Positions 16,126 to 24,795 of a stretch of 64,000 bases of DNA are shown here, in pieces. The number at the start of each line of letters is the position of its first letter. The stretch's first letter is position 1. The stretch is from the NCBI RefSeq assembly GCF_009910675.1, contig NZ_RSEJ01000010.1:1-64000 (forward strand), in the 5' to 3' direction. Source of the DNA: Photobacterium alginatilyticum. GTDB lineage: Bacteria > Pseudomonadota > Gammaproteobacteria > Enterobacterales > Vibrionaceae. The notes under the pieces were generated by a model that saw only the letters and a program-made list of their open reading frames with translations, had not been told where the DNA came from and ran no database searches. Position numbers and translations under genes: made by a program.

Positions 16126-17943
16126 TTAGTTAATCTGCTCTGGTTGGTTAACAGGGATCCCAAGCTGCTGCATCATGAAAAGTGCATTGCTGGTTGTCGA
16201 GTGGCCTGGTTGGATTTTATAGTCGAAGTATATCTTTGCGTCTTGATAGTGTTCGCGGAAATGGTAGTTCTCGGCGGTGAACATGTTATTGGTTGTGAGC
16301 TCGCATAATGCCAAGTCATGGGTTGAAACTATGCCAATGCAATTAGGGGTGTTTAGTGCTTTGATGACCTGAAAGGCCCCTTCAAGTCTGTCTCGGGAGT
16401 TGGTGCCACTAAAGATTTCATCAATGAAAAAGAAGGTATTGCCTGTTTGGGCAACATCAATCATCTTCTTTATCCTTATCAGCTCTGCGTAGAATGTGGA
16501 TATTTTCTTATCGATATTGTCGACGGTTCTCATAGAGGTCACGATGGTAAATTGACCACAATGAAAGTTGTCGGCATTGACTGGAGCACCTGCATAGGCG
16601 AGTACTAAATTGGTCGCCACAGTTCGCAGGAAAGTGCTTTTCCCTGACATGTTCGAGCCTGAAATAATCGCCGCATGCTTGTTGTGACCGAGTGAGAAGT
16701 TATTACCTATATTGGTATCGGCGTGCAACAGTGGGTGCTTGAGGTTCTTGGCATCAATGGTATTCGAATTATTGATTGTTGGCATTGTCCATGACGGATT
16801 CTCATAAGACAGCACCGATAATGATGCGAGTGCTTCCATTTCGCCAATTACCTCGAACCATGTGGCAATTGAAGCGCCATTTTGGGCTTTCCACTCCATA
16901 AGCTTGATCGTGTACCGGCAATCCCATAGCAATAGTATGTTGATAAAGAGATGAACGAGCTTGTTATGCCGAAGGCTGGCCTGGTTTAGCAAGTAGTTCA
17001 GTGTAGCCAGTTCGACAGAAGGTCGAGTGCAGCGGTCACTCATCATACGTTTGTGTAATTTTCGTAGCGCCTGAGAGGTAAAACGCTGCTCTTCGATGAC
17101 TCTTAATATCCCGGTATAGTCTTTAAGACTGTTTTTCTTGTTATCAAATGATGTCAACAAACTTTGGTTCTGCTTATGGTATTTCAGAGCCACAAGTGTT
17201 TGTAAAGCATAAAACAATACCGGAATAAAGAACGTTTGAAAGAAGATGAATTCAGCACATGAAGAGCCGAACGATACTATGGGTAGCAGACGAACCAGCC
17301 CTTTCTTTTGTTGTAGGCCCAGACACGTATTCTTGTCTCCAAGCCACGCTATTGTTTGGTTGATATTGTGACTTTTTACCTGCAATGAAGCTTGCTCCAG
17401 GTTTTGTCTGAACTCGAGATTGGCGGCAAGTTCTAAGACGGCGCATTGATTTTCGTAAGTGCTTGAAAAGGTTTGGCTAGGCTTACTGAGCTTCGCTGCC
17501 AGTGCTTCTCGTCCGAACTTAGTATGTGCAGTATTTATCCGCTGAAAAAGAGAGCTGTCACCAAAAATATCCAAGTCACTGGTAAATAAATGTTCCTTGT
17601 TTATGAAATCACTGCCGCTATCTGGAAGTGAATGCCAGCGTCCCTCGGCGCGGGAAATACCATTATTATTGATAACAATTAAGGCTTTTAGTCGAGTGAT
17701 TTTGTCTTCTACTAGCAGATGTTTTCTAACCAACAGTAAGAAGATTGTGCCTGAAATGAATATTGCTGTAATAATGACTTCAATATAATTATGGTTATAG
17801 AGAATAGATGCGGCAGTAATTGTTGTTACTACCAACCATAATCGGAGATGACTAATGTTGCGATGGAATTTTTCTTTCTCTGCTAGTTCTCTATTGTGGT
17901 TTTTTAGTCTTTTCTTATACTCGTTAGCGGCATTGTTTATCAT
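16126..17943 (-). CDS. membrane-anchored MutS-like ATPase
   Basis: A 605-residue protein. The C-terminal 200 residues are a MutS domain V ATPase: Walker A GSNMSGKST (429-437), a central FYAELIRIKKM segment, Walker B FFFIDEIFSGTNSRDR (504-519) and STHD (540-543). Upstream is a helical lever-like region resembling MutS domain III. Unlike MutS, there is no mismatch-recognition domain I (no GxFYE motif), and hydrophobic helices lie at about 33-50, 54-73 and 215-250, so it should sit in the membrane. It is not MutS1 or MutS2 (no Smr domain). No neighbour suggests its job. Confidence 0.85.
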   Translation of the reverse strand: MINNAANEYKKRLKNHNRELAEKEKFHRNISHLRLWLVVTTITAASILYNHNYIEVIITAIFISGTIFLLLVRKHLLVEDKITRLKALIVINNNGISRAEGRWHSLPDSGSDFINKEHLFTSDLDIFGDSSLFQRINTAHTKFGREALAAKLSKPSQTFSSTYENQCAVLELAANLEFRQNLEQASLQVKSHNINQTIAWLGDKNTCLGLQQKKGLVRLLPIVSFGSSCAEFIFFQTFFIPVLFYALQTLVALKYHKQNQSLLTSFDNKKNSLKDYTGILRVIEEQRFTSQALRKLHKRMMSDRCTRPSVELATLNYLLNQASLRHNKLVHLFINILLLWDCRYTIKLMEWKAQNGASIATWFEVIGEMEALASLSVLSYENPSWTMPTINNSNTIDAKNLKHPLLHADTNIGNNFSLGHNKHAAIISGSNMSGKSTFLRTVATNLVLAYAGAPVNADNFHCGQFTIVTSMRTVDNIDKKISTFYAELIRIKKMIDVAQTGNTFFFIDEIFSGTNSRDRLEGAFQVIKALNTPNCIGIVSTHDLALCELTTNNMFTAENYHFREHYQDAKIYFDYKIQPGHSTTSNALFMMQQLGIPVNQPEQIN

Positions 17944-18411
17944 TTAATTAGTTTAAGTTAGTGAATGAAATATTGAATGAGAGCCTATGTGAGAACGAGG
18001 CTCAGAGCATAATTGATTACCTGGGTTATACCATTTTTCAAGCCTTAAGCTAAATAAAACAATCTATTGTGCGAGTTTTGTCGATGTTCGGACTATGTGT
18101 GGTTTTCTTAATTATGAGAACTGCGAATAGATCTTGATAGGTGGATTTTGCCAATGTTTTTATAATTTCCAATTTATTCATGATGTTGATAATAATTAAA
18201 GGGAATAGATATCGTTATCAAAATATTTAATAGCATCTACAATTAACCAGAATAAAGCAGTTCAAATTACTCCCATAATATTATGTTTGGAGGTGGCTTG
18301 GTTGTTTCTGAAAAAAAGAGCAGATGGCAAGGAGTATTGAAGTGCTTTGTTATGTTTGTTGGCTATAGCAATTACCTAAGATGTCACTAAAAAGGTTCGT
18401 GGAGAATCGTG
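17944..18411. other. AT-rich intergenic region
   Basis: 468 bases between the MutS-like gene and the acidic secreted protein. AT-rich, no open frame with a ribosome site, no clear hairpin with a T-tract. It probably carries the promoters of both divergent genes. Confidence 0.5.
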
Positions 18412-19425
18412 ATGAAAATGAATAAGGTAGCACTATCCGTGCTTACGGTATGTATCGGCTTTTCCGGTTTTGCCGTCGCATCTTATGATGATAACGATTC
18501 ATATGATTACTCGTCGTATGAAAGTGATAGTTATGCGAGCACTGATACTGATAGTGGTGAAGAGTACAACTCTTATGATGAACCTGTTGATGGTTCTTAT
18601 GACGGGTACGTTGATGACTCTTATGACGAGCCTGTTGAAGACTCTTCTGATGATTCGTATGAAGATGATAATACAGAGTATGACACCAAGGATGAACATT
18701 CTGACTACAAGCACGAAGAGCATTCTGGTGATGACGATGAAAATGACGCGGACAGTAAACAGCGCTTAGCTCTCAACCTGGTCGGTAAAGGTGATATGTA
18801 TGAAATGGACGTACCTGATATAGACGGTGATGAGCAGCCAGATCCCGCCTTTTGCTTTGATGTTGATTTGAAAGAAATTGCAACGGGGGAGCTTGTCGGA
18901 ACCGCGACAGATTGTTTGTCGAATATTGAGGACGGGCCCAATGGAGGCCTTCAGCTTGTCGGAACAACCTTCTTTAAATTTCCTAACGGTACCATTGTGA
19001 CTCGGGGTGACACCACAGTACAACCGGTAAACAAGCCAATAGTGACACCTGAAGGCGAGGAAATAACGCACATTACTGGTGCCTCCAGTGACGAGAATGC
19101 AGTGATTAAAACATCGGGTGATTTTGCCTGGTACCAAGGTACGGTACGGCTGTCTGGCATGGTGAACCTAACCGACTTCGGGGGCGGGGTTGGCGATCCT
19201 ATCTTCTTTGATTGCCTATTTGTCCTTAACTTGGAAAAGATAGAGTTCAAGCGTCCGTATTGGTATGACTGGTACAAAGAACGTTACAACAGAGATCACA
19301 ACTGGAGACATCACGGACATCGACACTATGATGATAGAGATTCATCAGATGACTCTGACAAAGACAAGGGTGATAGCTCCGACTACAGCATAGGCTATGG
19401 TTCCCACTCAGGCTACTGGCGCTAA
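18412..19425 (+). CDS. acidic Asp/Ser/Tyr-rich secreted protein, unknown function
   Basis: 337 residues. A signal peptide (1-24, ending in FAVAS) is followed by a very acidic tract (about 25-118) with loose repeats of the type SYDEPVD/SYDGYVDD. A globular domain (about 120-285) has three cysteines, C142, C165 and C280, the first two possibly a disulfide pair. The C-terminus is His/Tyr/Asp-rich. The segment from TTFFKFPNGTIVTRGD to GDFAWYQGTVRLSGMVN recalls the dirigent/allene-oxide-cyclase-like barrel, a weak resemblance only. ATG 18412 has GGAG seven bases upstream. The acidic tract could bind calcium. A terminator follows at 19458. Confidence 0.7.
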   Translation: MKMNKVALSVLTVCIGFSGFAVASYDDNDSYDYSSYESDSYASTDTDSGEEYNSYDEPVDGSYDGYVDDSYDEPVEDSSDDSYEDDNTEYDTKDEHSDYKHEEHSGDDDENDADSKQRLALNLVGKGDMYEMDVPDIDGDEQPDPAFCFDVDLKEIATGELVGTATDCLSNIEDGPNGGLQLVGTTFFKFPNGTIVTRGDTTVQPVNKPIVTPEGEEITHITGASSDENAVIKTSGDFAWYQGTVRLSGMVNLTDFGGGVGDPIFFDCLFVLNLEKIEFKRPYWYDWYKERYNRDHNWRHHGHRHYDDRDSSDDSDKDKGDSSDYSIGYGSHSGYWR

Positions 19426-19457
19426 TAGAACGTGTTTTCAGTGGAAGTGGTAAATGG

Positions 19458-19490
19458 AAAGCCTAAGACAAAGTGTTTTAGGCTTTTTAT
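19458..19490 (+). terminator. intrinsic terminator of the acidic secreted protein gene
   Basis: A 13-bp stem with one G-U pair (19458-19470 with 19474-19486), loop AAG, followed by TTTTTATAT. Confidence 0.8.
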
Positions 19491-19567
19491 ATATATCTTG
19501 CATTTGCAGCGACAATTTCCCACTTTTTAGCTACTATCGATTCACGATTTATTCTGGTGATATTGAT

Positions 19568-19912
19568 ATGAGAATTTCTGTTGATGGTGGCTCCTTCAAG
19601 GTCGCAATTGAAACTGAGTTTGAAGGGCTAGTAGACGAGGCATCGGTTATCTATAACGAGGCTCTTAAGCAGACGAAATCCAACGATAAAACGATTTTAC
19701 GCTTCTTGCAGACCATTCTTGAGCACCGAGATAGCGATGATGCTATCGGCTATGCGGTACTGGGTTTGTTGGGGTGGTATCACGCGATGATCAACCCGGT
19801 AGAGAATCAAGATATCGAGCTGAACTTACCGAATATCTTGCCTCACCTTATTAACCCGGCAGGTGATTTAACTGCATTCAGTGCCAATGAAAAGGGTACG
19901 TTTTTGCATTAA
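19568..19912 (+). CDS. hypothetical protein
   Basis: A 114-residue soluble protein starting MRISVDGGSFKVAIETEF. A longer frame is open from 19454, but it runs through the terminator of the previous gene, so ATG 19568 is preferred (GGTGA about nine bases upstream). Helical middle (about residues 14-60) with a hydrophobic AIGYAVLGLLGWYHAM segment (about 61-76) too short and polar-flanked to be a sure membrane helix. I do not recognise the family. Confidence 0.6.
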   Translation: MRISVDGGSFKVAIETEFEGLVDEASVIYNEALKQTKSNDKTILRFLQTILEHRDSDDAIGYAVLGLLGWYHAMINPVENQDIELNLPNILPHLINPAGDLTAFSANEKGTFLH

Positions 19913-19928
19913 TGAATAATGCTCCAGC

Positions 19929-19963
19929 CACCATTGCTGTACGACAGAAGTACAGCAATGGTG
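19929..19963. terminator. perfect hairpin between convergent genes
   Basis: A perfect 14-bp stem (19929-19942 with 19950-19963), loop GACAGAA. It has no T-tract on either strand, so it is a weak candidate for bidirectional termination. Confidence 0.4.
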
Positions 19964-19983
19964 TTGGTAAGCATACTTCTGCG

Positions 19984-21687
19984 TTATGCTTTTGCAAACT
20001 TATAGGTACGATAACCGCCAATTAAGTTGCGTGCCTGATAGCCGTTGTTGACGAGCTGACGATAGGCAACGTTACCCCGTAACCCTACCTGGCAAATCAC
20101 GATGATTTCCTTGTCTTTGGGTAGCTCATCCATGCGATGGCGCAGACTGTCGACCGGGATGTTAATCGAGCCCTCAATAAAGCCAACGTTTTCAAGTTCA
20201 GCGGGATTACGGACATCCAGCAGCAGCTGGTTACCGGAAAGGCTATCAACTTCATCAAAATGAATTGGCTTGGCATCGCCCTTGATGATGTTAGTCGCAA
20301 CAAAAGCGGCCTGGTTAATGACATCTTTGGCACTGCCATAAGGCGGAGCATAAGTAAGTTCCAGGTGCTGTAGTTGTTCAACCGTCATACCGGCGCGTTG
20401 TGCCACGGCCATCACATCGATACGCTTGTCTACACCGTCTTTGCCCACTGCCTGGGCACCAAGGATCTTGCCCGTTTCAGGATCAAACAGCATTTTAAAC
20501 GAGACAATCTCCGCACCGGGGTAGTAACTGGCATGGCTAGCGGTATGAACGTAAACCTTTTCAAAGCGGATGCCTTCACGTTTGAGTGTTTTTTCATTCT
20601 TACCGGTCGAGGCAACGGCAAGATCGAAGATCTTACAAATCGCGGTGCCTTGTGTACCTTGATAAGTTTCGTTGCGGCCAAGCATGTTGTCTGCTGCCAT
20701 ACGCCCCTGGCGGTTTGCCGGGCCAGCAAGCGGTACAAGGGTAGGGTTGCCTGTGACGAAATCGGCTTCTTCTACGGCATCACCAACGGCGAAAATAGCT
20801 GGATCGCTTGTCTGCATATGCTCGTTGGTATAGATACCGCCAAGCTCACCGATTTTCAAACCGGCTTCGGCAGCAAGTGTTGTTTCCGGGCGCACACCGA
20901 TAGCCATGATCAAGATATCAGTGTTTAGCGTATCGCCATTATTCAGGTTCAGTGTCAGCTCACCACAGAGATGCTGGTGCTCAGCGCTCTCGCCGGCATC
21001 TTCGTTGGCTACAGAGCCGCCAGAGATGTACTCGACAGACTCGAGTGCAACACCCAAGCGCAGATCGATGCCTTTATCGCGAATTTCTTGATGCGCAAAG
21101 CCTGCCATCTCCCTGTCAACGGGTGTCATGACCTGATCGGCCATCTCGACCAAGGTGGTTTTGATACCGAGCTGGTGGAACGCTTCCATCATTTCGAGGC
21201 CGATAAACCCGCCACCAACAACGGTAGCGTGTTCCGGCTTATTCATCTCGATCGTCTTAATGATCTTATCCATGTCCGGAATATTACGCAGAGAGTGGGT
21301 CAGCGGGTTATCAAGGCCAGGGATAGGCGGGATAATCGGTGCAGCACCGGGACTCAGTAGCAGGAAGTCGTAGCTTTCGACATACTCACTGTCATCCAGG
21401 GTGTTGCGGACAGTAACCGTTTTGTCGGCACGATTGATGCTGACCACTTCGTTCATCACCCTCACATCGACATTGAAGCGGGCGAGGAAGCTTTCAGGCG
21501 TTTGCAGCAGCAGCTTACTGCGATCTTTGATATCGCCACCAATGTGGTATGGCAAGCCACAATTAGCAAATGAAACGAATTCACCGCGTTCAAACATGAT
21601 GATTTCAGCGTCTTCGCTGAGACGACGAGCACGGGCGGCAGCAGATGCGCCGCCAGCTACGCCACCGATGATGAGGATTTTGGTCAT
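19984..21687 (-). CDS. CoA-disulfide/persulfide reductase fused to rhodanese
   Basis: A 567-residue flavoprotein. The N-terminal 450 residues are a two-dinucleotide-fold reductase with FAD motif GGVAGGASAAARARR (about 9-23) and the active cysteine C43 in SFANCGLPYHIGG. NAD(P)H is bound near VVGGGFIGLEMMEAF. The C-terminal rhodanese domain has its catalytic cysteine at 532 (VICQVGLRGN). This layout is that of CoADR-Rhd and NADH-dependent persulfide reductase (Npsr), which cleave CoA persulfide or sulfane sulfur. The start is ATG 21687 (GGAGAG six bases upstream). It is divergent from two YeeE/YedE transporter genes, the usual partners for sulfur import. Confidence 0.93.
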   Translation of the reverse strand: MTKILIIGGVAGGASAAARARRLSEDAEIIMFERGEFVSFANCGLPYHIGGDIKDRSKLLLQTPESFLARFNVDVRVMNEVVSINRADKTVTVRNTLDDSEYVESYDFLLLSPGAAPIIPPIPGLDNPLTHSLRNIPDMDKIIKTIEMNKPEHATVVGGGFIGLEMMEAFHQLGIKTTLVEMADQVMTPVDREMAGFAHQEIRDKGIDLRLGVALESVEYISGGSVANEDAGESAEHQHLCGELTLNLNNGDTLNTDILIMAIGVRPETTLAAEAGLKIGELGGIYTNEHMQTSDPAIFAVGDAVEEADFVTGNPTLVPLAGPANRQGRMAADNMLGRNETYQGTQGTAICKIFDLAVASTGKNEKTLKREGIRFEKVYVHTASHASYYPGAEIVSFKMLFDPETGKILGAQAVGKDGVDKRIDVMAVAQRAGMTVEQLQHLELTYAPPYGSAKDVINQAAFVATNIIKGDAKPIHFDEVDSLSGNQLLLDVRNPAELENVGFIEGSINIPVDSLRHRMDELPKDKEIIVICQVGLRGNVAYRQLVNNGYQARNLIGGYRTYKFAKA

Positions 21688-21703
21688 TACACTCTCCAGT
21701 AAA

Positions 21704-21846
21704 ATTAGACAATGCTGAAAGTCATTACGGCTTCGTCTTGTTTCTAGCATTGGATATCACTATAAAACCATCAATTAGCAATGTCTAATTTAAATTTATC
21801 TAATTTACTATTGACTATAAGTCATACTTTAGTAATCTCTAATTTA
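21704..21846. promoter_or_regulatory. cluster of ATTAG-N6-CTAAT-type operator sites
   Basis: The shared control region of the persulfide reductase and the transporter genes has three related palindromes: ATTAG-N6-CTGAA (21704-21719), AATTAG-N6-CTAATT (21773-21790, perfect) and TTTAG-N6-CTAAT (21828-21843), plus a half match TTTAA-N6-CTAAT (21789-21804). TCTAATTTA occurs three times (21784, 21799, 21838). This resembles operators of ArsR-type persulfide sensors (BigR/SqrR/YgaV), but no such regulator is encoded nearby. Confidence 0.6.
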
Positions 21847-21889
21847 ATGAGGGCGGGAGTCGAACGAATTGAGAGAGTAGGAGGTTGTG

Positions 21890-22309
21890 ATGGGGTTTGA
21901 AATACCGTGGGATGCCTTGTTTGGAGGCATGCTGTTAGGGTTGTCTGCCAGCTTATTGTTGATGTTTAGCGGCAGGGTCGCCGGGATCAGCGGGATTGTA
22001 TCAGGCCTGCTAAAACCGGTAAGAGGTGAGGTGTTATGGCGGGTGCTGTTTGTCATAGGGATGATATCAAGTGGTCTGCTGGCCGCTCAAATTGGGTTTG
22101 AATTGCCAGAAGTCTTGCCCGTCAGCTCTTTCTTTTGGGTAGGCATCGCAGGATTGCTGGTCGGCATAGGAACCAAAATAGGTAACGGATGCACCAGCGG
22201 CCACGGTATTTGCGGGATGGGACGTTTGTCTGGCCGATCGATTGTCGCCACATGTGTATTTATGGCAGTTGCTATTGCGACCGTGTTCGTTCGCATGCAT
22301 TTGCTTTAA
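21890..22309 (+). CDS. YeeE/YedE-family sulfur transporter, first half
   Basis: A 140-residue membrane protein of the DUF395 (YeeE/YedE) family, about four to five helices. The conserved cysteine-bearing loop GNGCTSGHGICGMGRLSGRS (about 101-120) is the substrate passage motif known from the thiosulfate channel YeeE. AGGAGG is five bases before ATG 21890. This and the next gene form the two-subunit PmpA/PmpB-type arrangement. With the persulfide reductase it probably imports a sulfane-sulfur compound such as thiosulfate (inference). Confidence 0.9.
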   Translation: MGFEIPWDALFGGMLLGLSASLLLMFSGRVAGISGIVSGLLKPVRGEVLWRVLFVIGMISSGLLAAQIGFELPEVLPVSSFFWVGIAGLLVGIGTKIGNGCTSGHGICGMGRLSGRSIVATCVFMAVAIATVFVRMHLL

Positions 22310-22332
22310 TGGCCTTTATTCGGAGATTGATA

Positions 22333-22815
22333 ATGAAAAAGTCATCACAGGCAATTGCCTCACTTTTCGTTGCCCTTGTATCCGGTGTCTTGTTCGGTAT
22401 GGGCATGATGATTTCGGGCATGGTTGACCCGCACCGGGTTATTGGGTTTTTAGATATTACCGGCGCATGGGATCCGAGCCTGATGTTTGTGATGGGTGGT
22501 GCATTGGCGGTGTTCATGCCGATCTATCTACTGGTGATAAAGAAACGTGCCGCCCCTGTATGCAGCGAACGATTTCAATTGTCAGAGAATCGTATGATTG
22601 ATAAGAAGCTGGTGGGCGGTGCAGCAATGTTTGGTTTAGGCTGGGGGATTGCCGGGATTTGTCCTGGACCGGCTGTAACATCAATCTCAGGCCTGAACCC
22701 GTCGATGCTGGTGTTTATCGCTGCAATGCTGTTGGGTATGGTGATTGCTAATTTAGCAGTCAATAAGTACGGCAAGGCTAAGCCTGAAGAGGTTAGAGTT
22801 ACTGCGCGAAGCTAA
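22333..22815 (+). CDS. YeeE/YedE-family sulfur transporter, second half
   Basis: A 160-residue DUF395 membrane protein starting MKKSSQAIASLFVALVSGVL. It carries GMGMMISGMVDPHRVIGFLD (about 21-40) and the conserved GLGWGIAGICPGPA (about 101-114), whose cysteine matches the substrate-path cysteine of the family. The start is ATG 22333 (GGAG seven bases upstream); the frame is open to 22189, but this overlaps the previous gene. It follows the first half by 23 bases. A terminator-like hairpin lies behind it. Confidence 0.9.
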   Translation: MKKSSQAIASLFVALVSGVLFGMGMMISGMVDPHRVIGFLDITGAWDPSLMFVMGGALAVFMPIYLLVIKKRAAPVCSERFQLSENRMIDKKLVGGAAMFGLGWGIAGICPGPAVTSISGLNPSMLVFIAAMLLGMVIANLAVNKYGKAKPEEVRVTARS

Positions 22816-22833
22816 GACGGTATAGAAATCAGT

Positions 22834-22857
22834 AAAAGGGCACAATTAAGTGCCCTT
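22834..22857. terminator. terminator between the YeeE/YedE pair and cobA
   Basis: An 8-bp stem AAGGGCAC/GTGCCCTT (22836-22843 with 22850-22857), loop AATTAA. The T-tract (TTTTAC) is on the minus strand, so it mainly ends the nir-cobA transcript; it may stop both. Confidence 0.65.
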
Positions 22858-22890
22858 CCCACCAAAAAAATAATTACCAAACTAACTCGA

Positions 22891-23649
22891 TTACTCCTGA
22901 TTGAACCACTGCAATGATTCGCTCAATGTCGTCACGCTGCCGATAACAATCAAGGCCGGGCTTTGGGCGCTTTTTGCCACTACCGGCAGGTTAGCCAAAC
23001 TACATGTAAGTACACGCTGCTCTTTACGAGTGCCGTTCTCGATAATCGTACAAGGGGTGTCTGCGGATAAACCGTGCGTGATCAGCTTGTCGCTAATATG
23101 GCCACTTTGCTTGAGTCCCATATAGAACACCAGCGTATTATTAGACTGTGCCAGTGATGTCCACTCAATTTCACGGCCATCTTTTTGTACGTGACCAGTA
23201 ATAAACTGAACACTCTGTGCGTGGTCTCGGTGTGTCAGAGGGATCCCCGCATAAGCGGTTGCCCCTGCCGCTGCTGTGATGCCCGGAACAACTTCGTATT
23301 TGATGCCATGCTTGGCCAGTTCTTCCAGTTCCTCGCCACCACGGCCGAAGATAAAAGAGTCTCCGCCTTTTAGCCGAACGACACGCTTTCCAGCTTGCGC
23401 TTTGTCAACCAGGATCTGGTTGATCTGGTCTTGGGGAACGCAGTGATAGTCTAGCTTCTTACCGACATAAATCATTTCGGCATCAGGGCTGGCCAGCGCT
23501 AAAATTTCCGTTGATACCAGACGGTCGTAAACCACGACATCAGCTTGCTGAATCACCCGGTGGCCCTTGACGGTAAGCAAGTCTGGATCACCCGGCCCCG
23601 CACCAACAAGGGAAACAAAACCGTTGTTTAACGATGTGTGAATAGTCAT
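22891..23649 (-). CDS. cobA: uroporphyrinogen-III C-methyltransferase
   Basis: A 252-residue SAM-dependent enzyme (SUMT) that makes precorrin-2 from uroporphyrinogen III, the first dedicated step to sirohaem. Motifs: [20 protein letters not shown] (about 16-35), [17 protein letters not shown] (about 96-112), [20 protein letters not shown] (about 120-139) and FYMGLKQ. This is the stand-alone form; the CysG oxidase/ferrochelatase half is absent here and must be elsewhere. Being the last gene behind nirBDC fits the need of NirB for sirohaem. The 150-base gap before it could hold a separate promoter. Confidence 0.93.
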   Translation of the reverse strand: MTIHTSLNNGFVSLVGAGPGDPDLLTVKGHRVIQQADVVVYDRLVSTEILALASPDAEMIYVGKKLDYHCVPQDQINQILVDKAQAGKRVVRLKGGDSFIFGRGGEELEELAKHGIKYEVVPGITAAAGATAYAGIPLTHRDHAQSVQFITGHVQKDGREIEWTSLAQSNNTLVFYMGLKQSGHISDKLITHGLSADTPCTIIENGTRKEQRVLTCSLANLPVVAKSAQSPALIVIGSVTTLSESLQWFNQE

Positions 23650-23799
23650 AGCAACGCCTATCAGTTCAAATTTGGGTATAAAGAGTAGAACTCGGCAAAC
23701 TATCCTAAGGAGTTATTACTTTTTATAGCCAAAACAATACAATACATGGCGAAAGTTAAGACTGACCCTGTACAGTCTGCACAGGGCCAAACTCGGTAA

Positions 23800-24654
23800 T
23801 TATTTAGTGCTAAATGCAGGTTCTGCGTGGATCTCTGCATCGTTTTCTACATCAACAGCCGGTGCTGTTTTAGCATGAGTCAGGTACAGCGGCACACAGG
23901 TGAATAGAAGGCCACCAACCAGGTTACCCAGCACTGTCGGGATAAGGTTCCAGTTCAGCCAGGTTGCCACACCGAAATCAGCGCCTAGCATCATGCCTAG
24001 TGGGAACAGGAACATATTCACAACGGCGTGCTCAAAGACTAGCGCGAAGAAGATAAAGATTGGTAACCACATTGCTGCAATTTTGCCAGCGACAGAGCGA
24101 GCTGTCATGTTACCAATAACACCCAGACAAACCATTAAGTTACAAAGAATGCCTTTAACGAATACGGTGATCCAGCCATCCATTCCATGCTCGGCGTAAC
24201 CCACAGTACGTGCTGTGGCGGCGGCAATGAATTTTTGACCGACGGCACCAGCTTCGACACTGAAGTTCATTGTGAACGTCAGGGCAACAAGGAAGGCAAC
24301 AAGCAGTGAACCGATAAGGTTGCCCAGGCCAACATAGCCCCAACAGCGCAGGATACGACTCCAGGTGATGCCTTTGCGGTTTTCAAGTTTAGCCAGTGGT
24401 GCAAGACCGAAAACACCTGTCAGCAGGTCGTAACCCATTAGGCTCAGAATACAAAAGCCGACCGGGAAGACCAGCGCTCCGACAATTCCTACACCGGTTT
24501 GTACGATAGTTGTTATGGCGACAACAACGGCAAGAGAAAGGATAATACCTGCCATCATGCCACGTAAGACCAGGTCACGCGTAGATGTACGCACTTTCGC
24601 TTCGCCAGTGTCGATCATCGTCTGAACGAACTCAGCAGGTTTGTTATAAGACAT
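23800..24654 (-). CDS. nirC: formate/nitrite transporter family channel, probably nitrite
   Basis: A 284-residue FNT-family pentameric channel with six helices. It has family features AGAVGQKFIAAATARTVG, the GILCNLMVCLGV block (about 165-176), and FEHAVVNMFLFPLGMM (about 207-222) holding the conserved pore region. ATG 24654 has AAGGA five bases upstream; six extra codons are possible. Position between nirD and cobA points to nitrite rather than formate, although FocA and NirC cannot be separated safely by eye. A short GC hairpin CCCTGT/ACAGGG lies just behind it (23766-23786), without a T-tract. Confidence 0.9.
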   Translation of the reverse strand: MSYNKPAEFVQTMIDTGEAKVRTSTRDLVLRGMMAGIILSLAVVVAITTIVQTGVGIVGALVFPVGFCILSLMGYDLLTGVFGLAPLAKLENRKGITWSRILRCWGYVGLGNLIGSLLVAFLVALTFTMNFSVEAGAVGQKFIAAATARTVGYAEHGMDGWITVFVKGILCNLMVCLGVIGNMTARSVAGKIAAMWLPIFIFFALVFEHAVVNMFLFPLGMMLGADFGVATWLNWNLIPTVLGNLVGGLLFTCVPLYLTHAKTAPAVDVENDAEIHAEPAFSTK

Positions 24655-24726
24655 AATAATCCTTATTATCAAAAGTTTAAAAATAAAAAGTTAAGATTGA
24701 ATAGACAAAGGCTCCCTTAACCTCAC

Positions 24727-24762
24727 CTTCTTCTCCGTAAAAAATCAGTTCGGAGCAAGAAG
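24727..24762 (-). other. intercistronic hairpin between nirD and nirC
   Basis: CTTCTTCTCCG (24727-24737) pairs with CGGAGCAAGAAG (24751-24762), 11 bp with one bulged base, 13-base loop with a T-run inside the loop. No T-tract follows, so it is more likely to shape mRNA stability than to terminate. Confidence 0.5.
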
Positions 24763-24795
24763 CCTTTTAGCTATTAAATCTCGGCGATGGTTACC

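Noticed and set aside
18470..18769. Met/Thr-rich frame overlapping the acidic secreted protein
   Set aside because: It is the +1 frame of the Asp-rich repeats (GAT/GAC read as ATG/ATGA) and not a separate gene.
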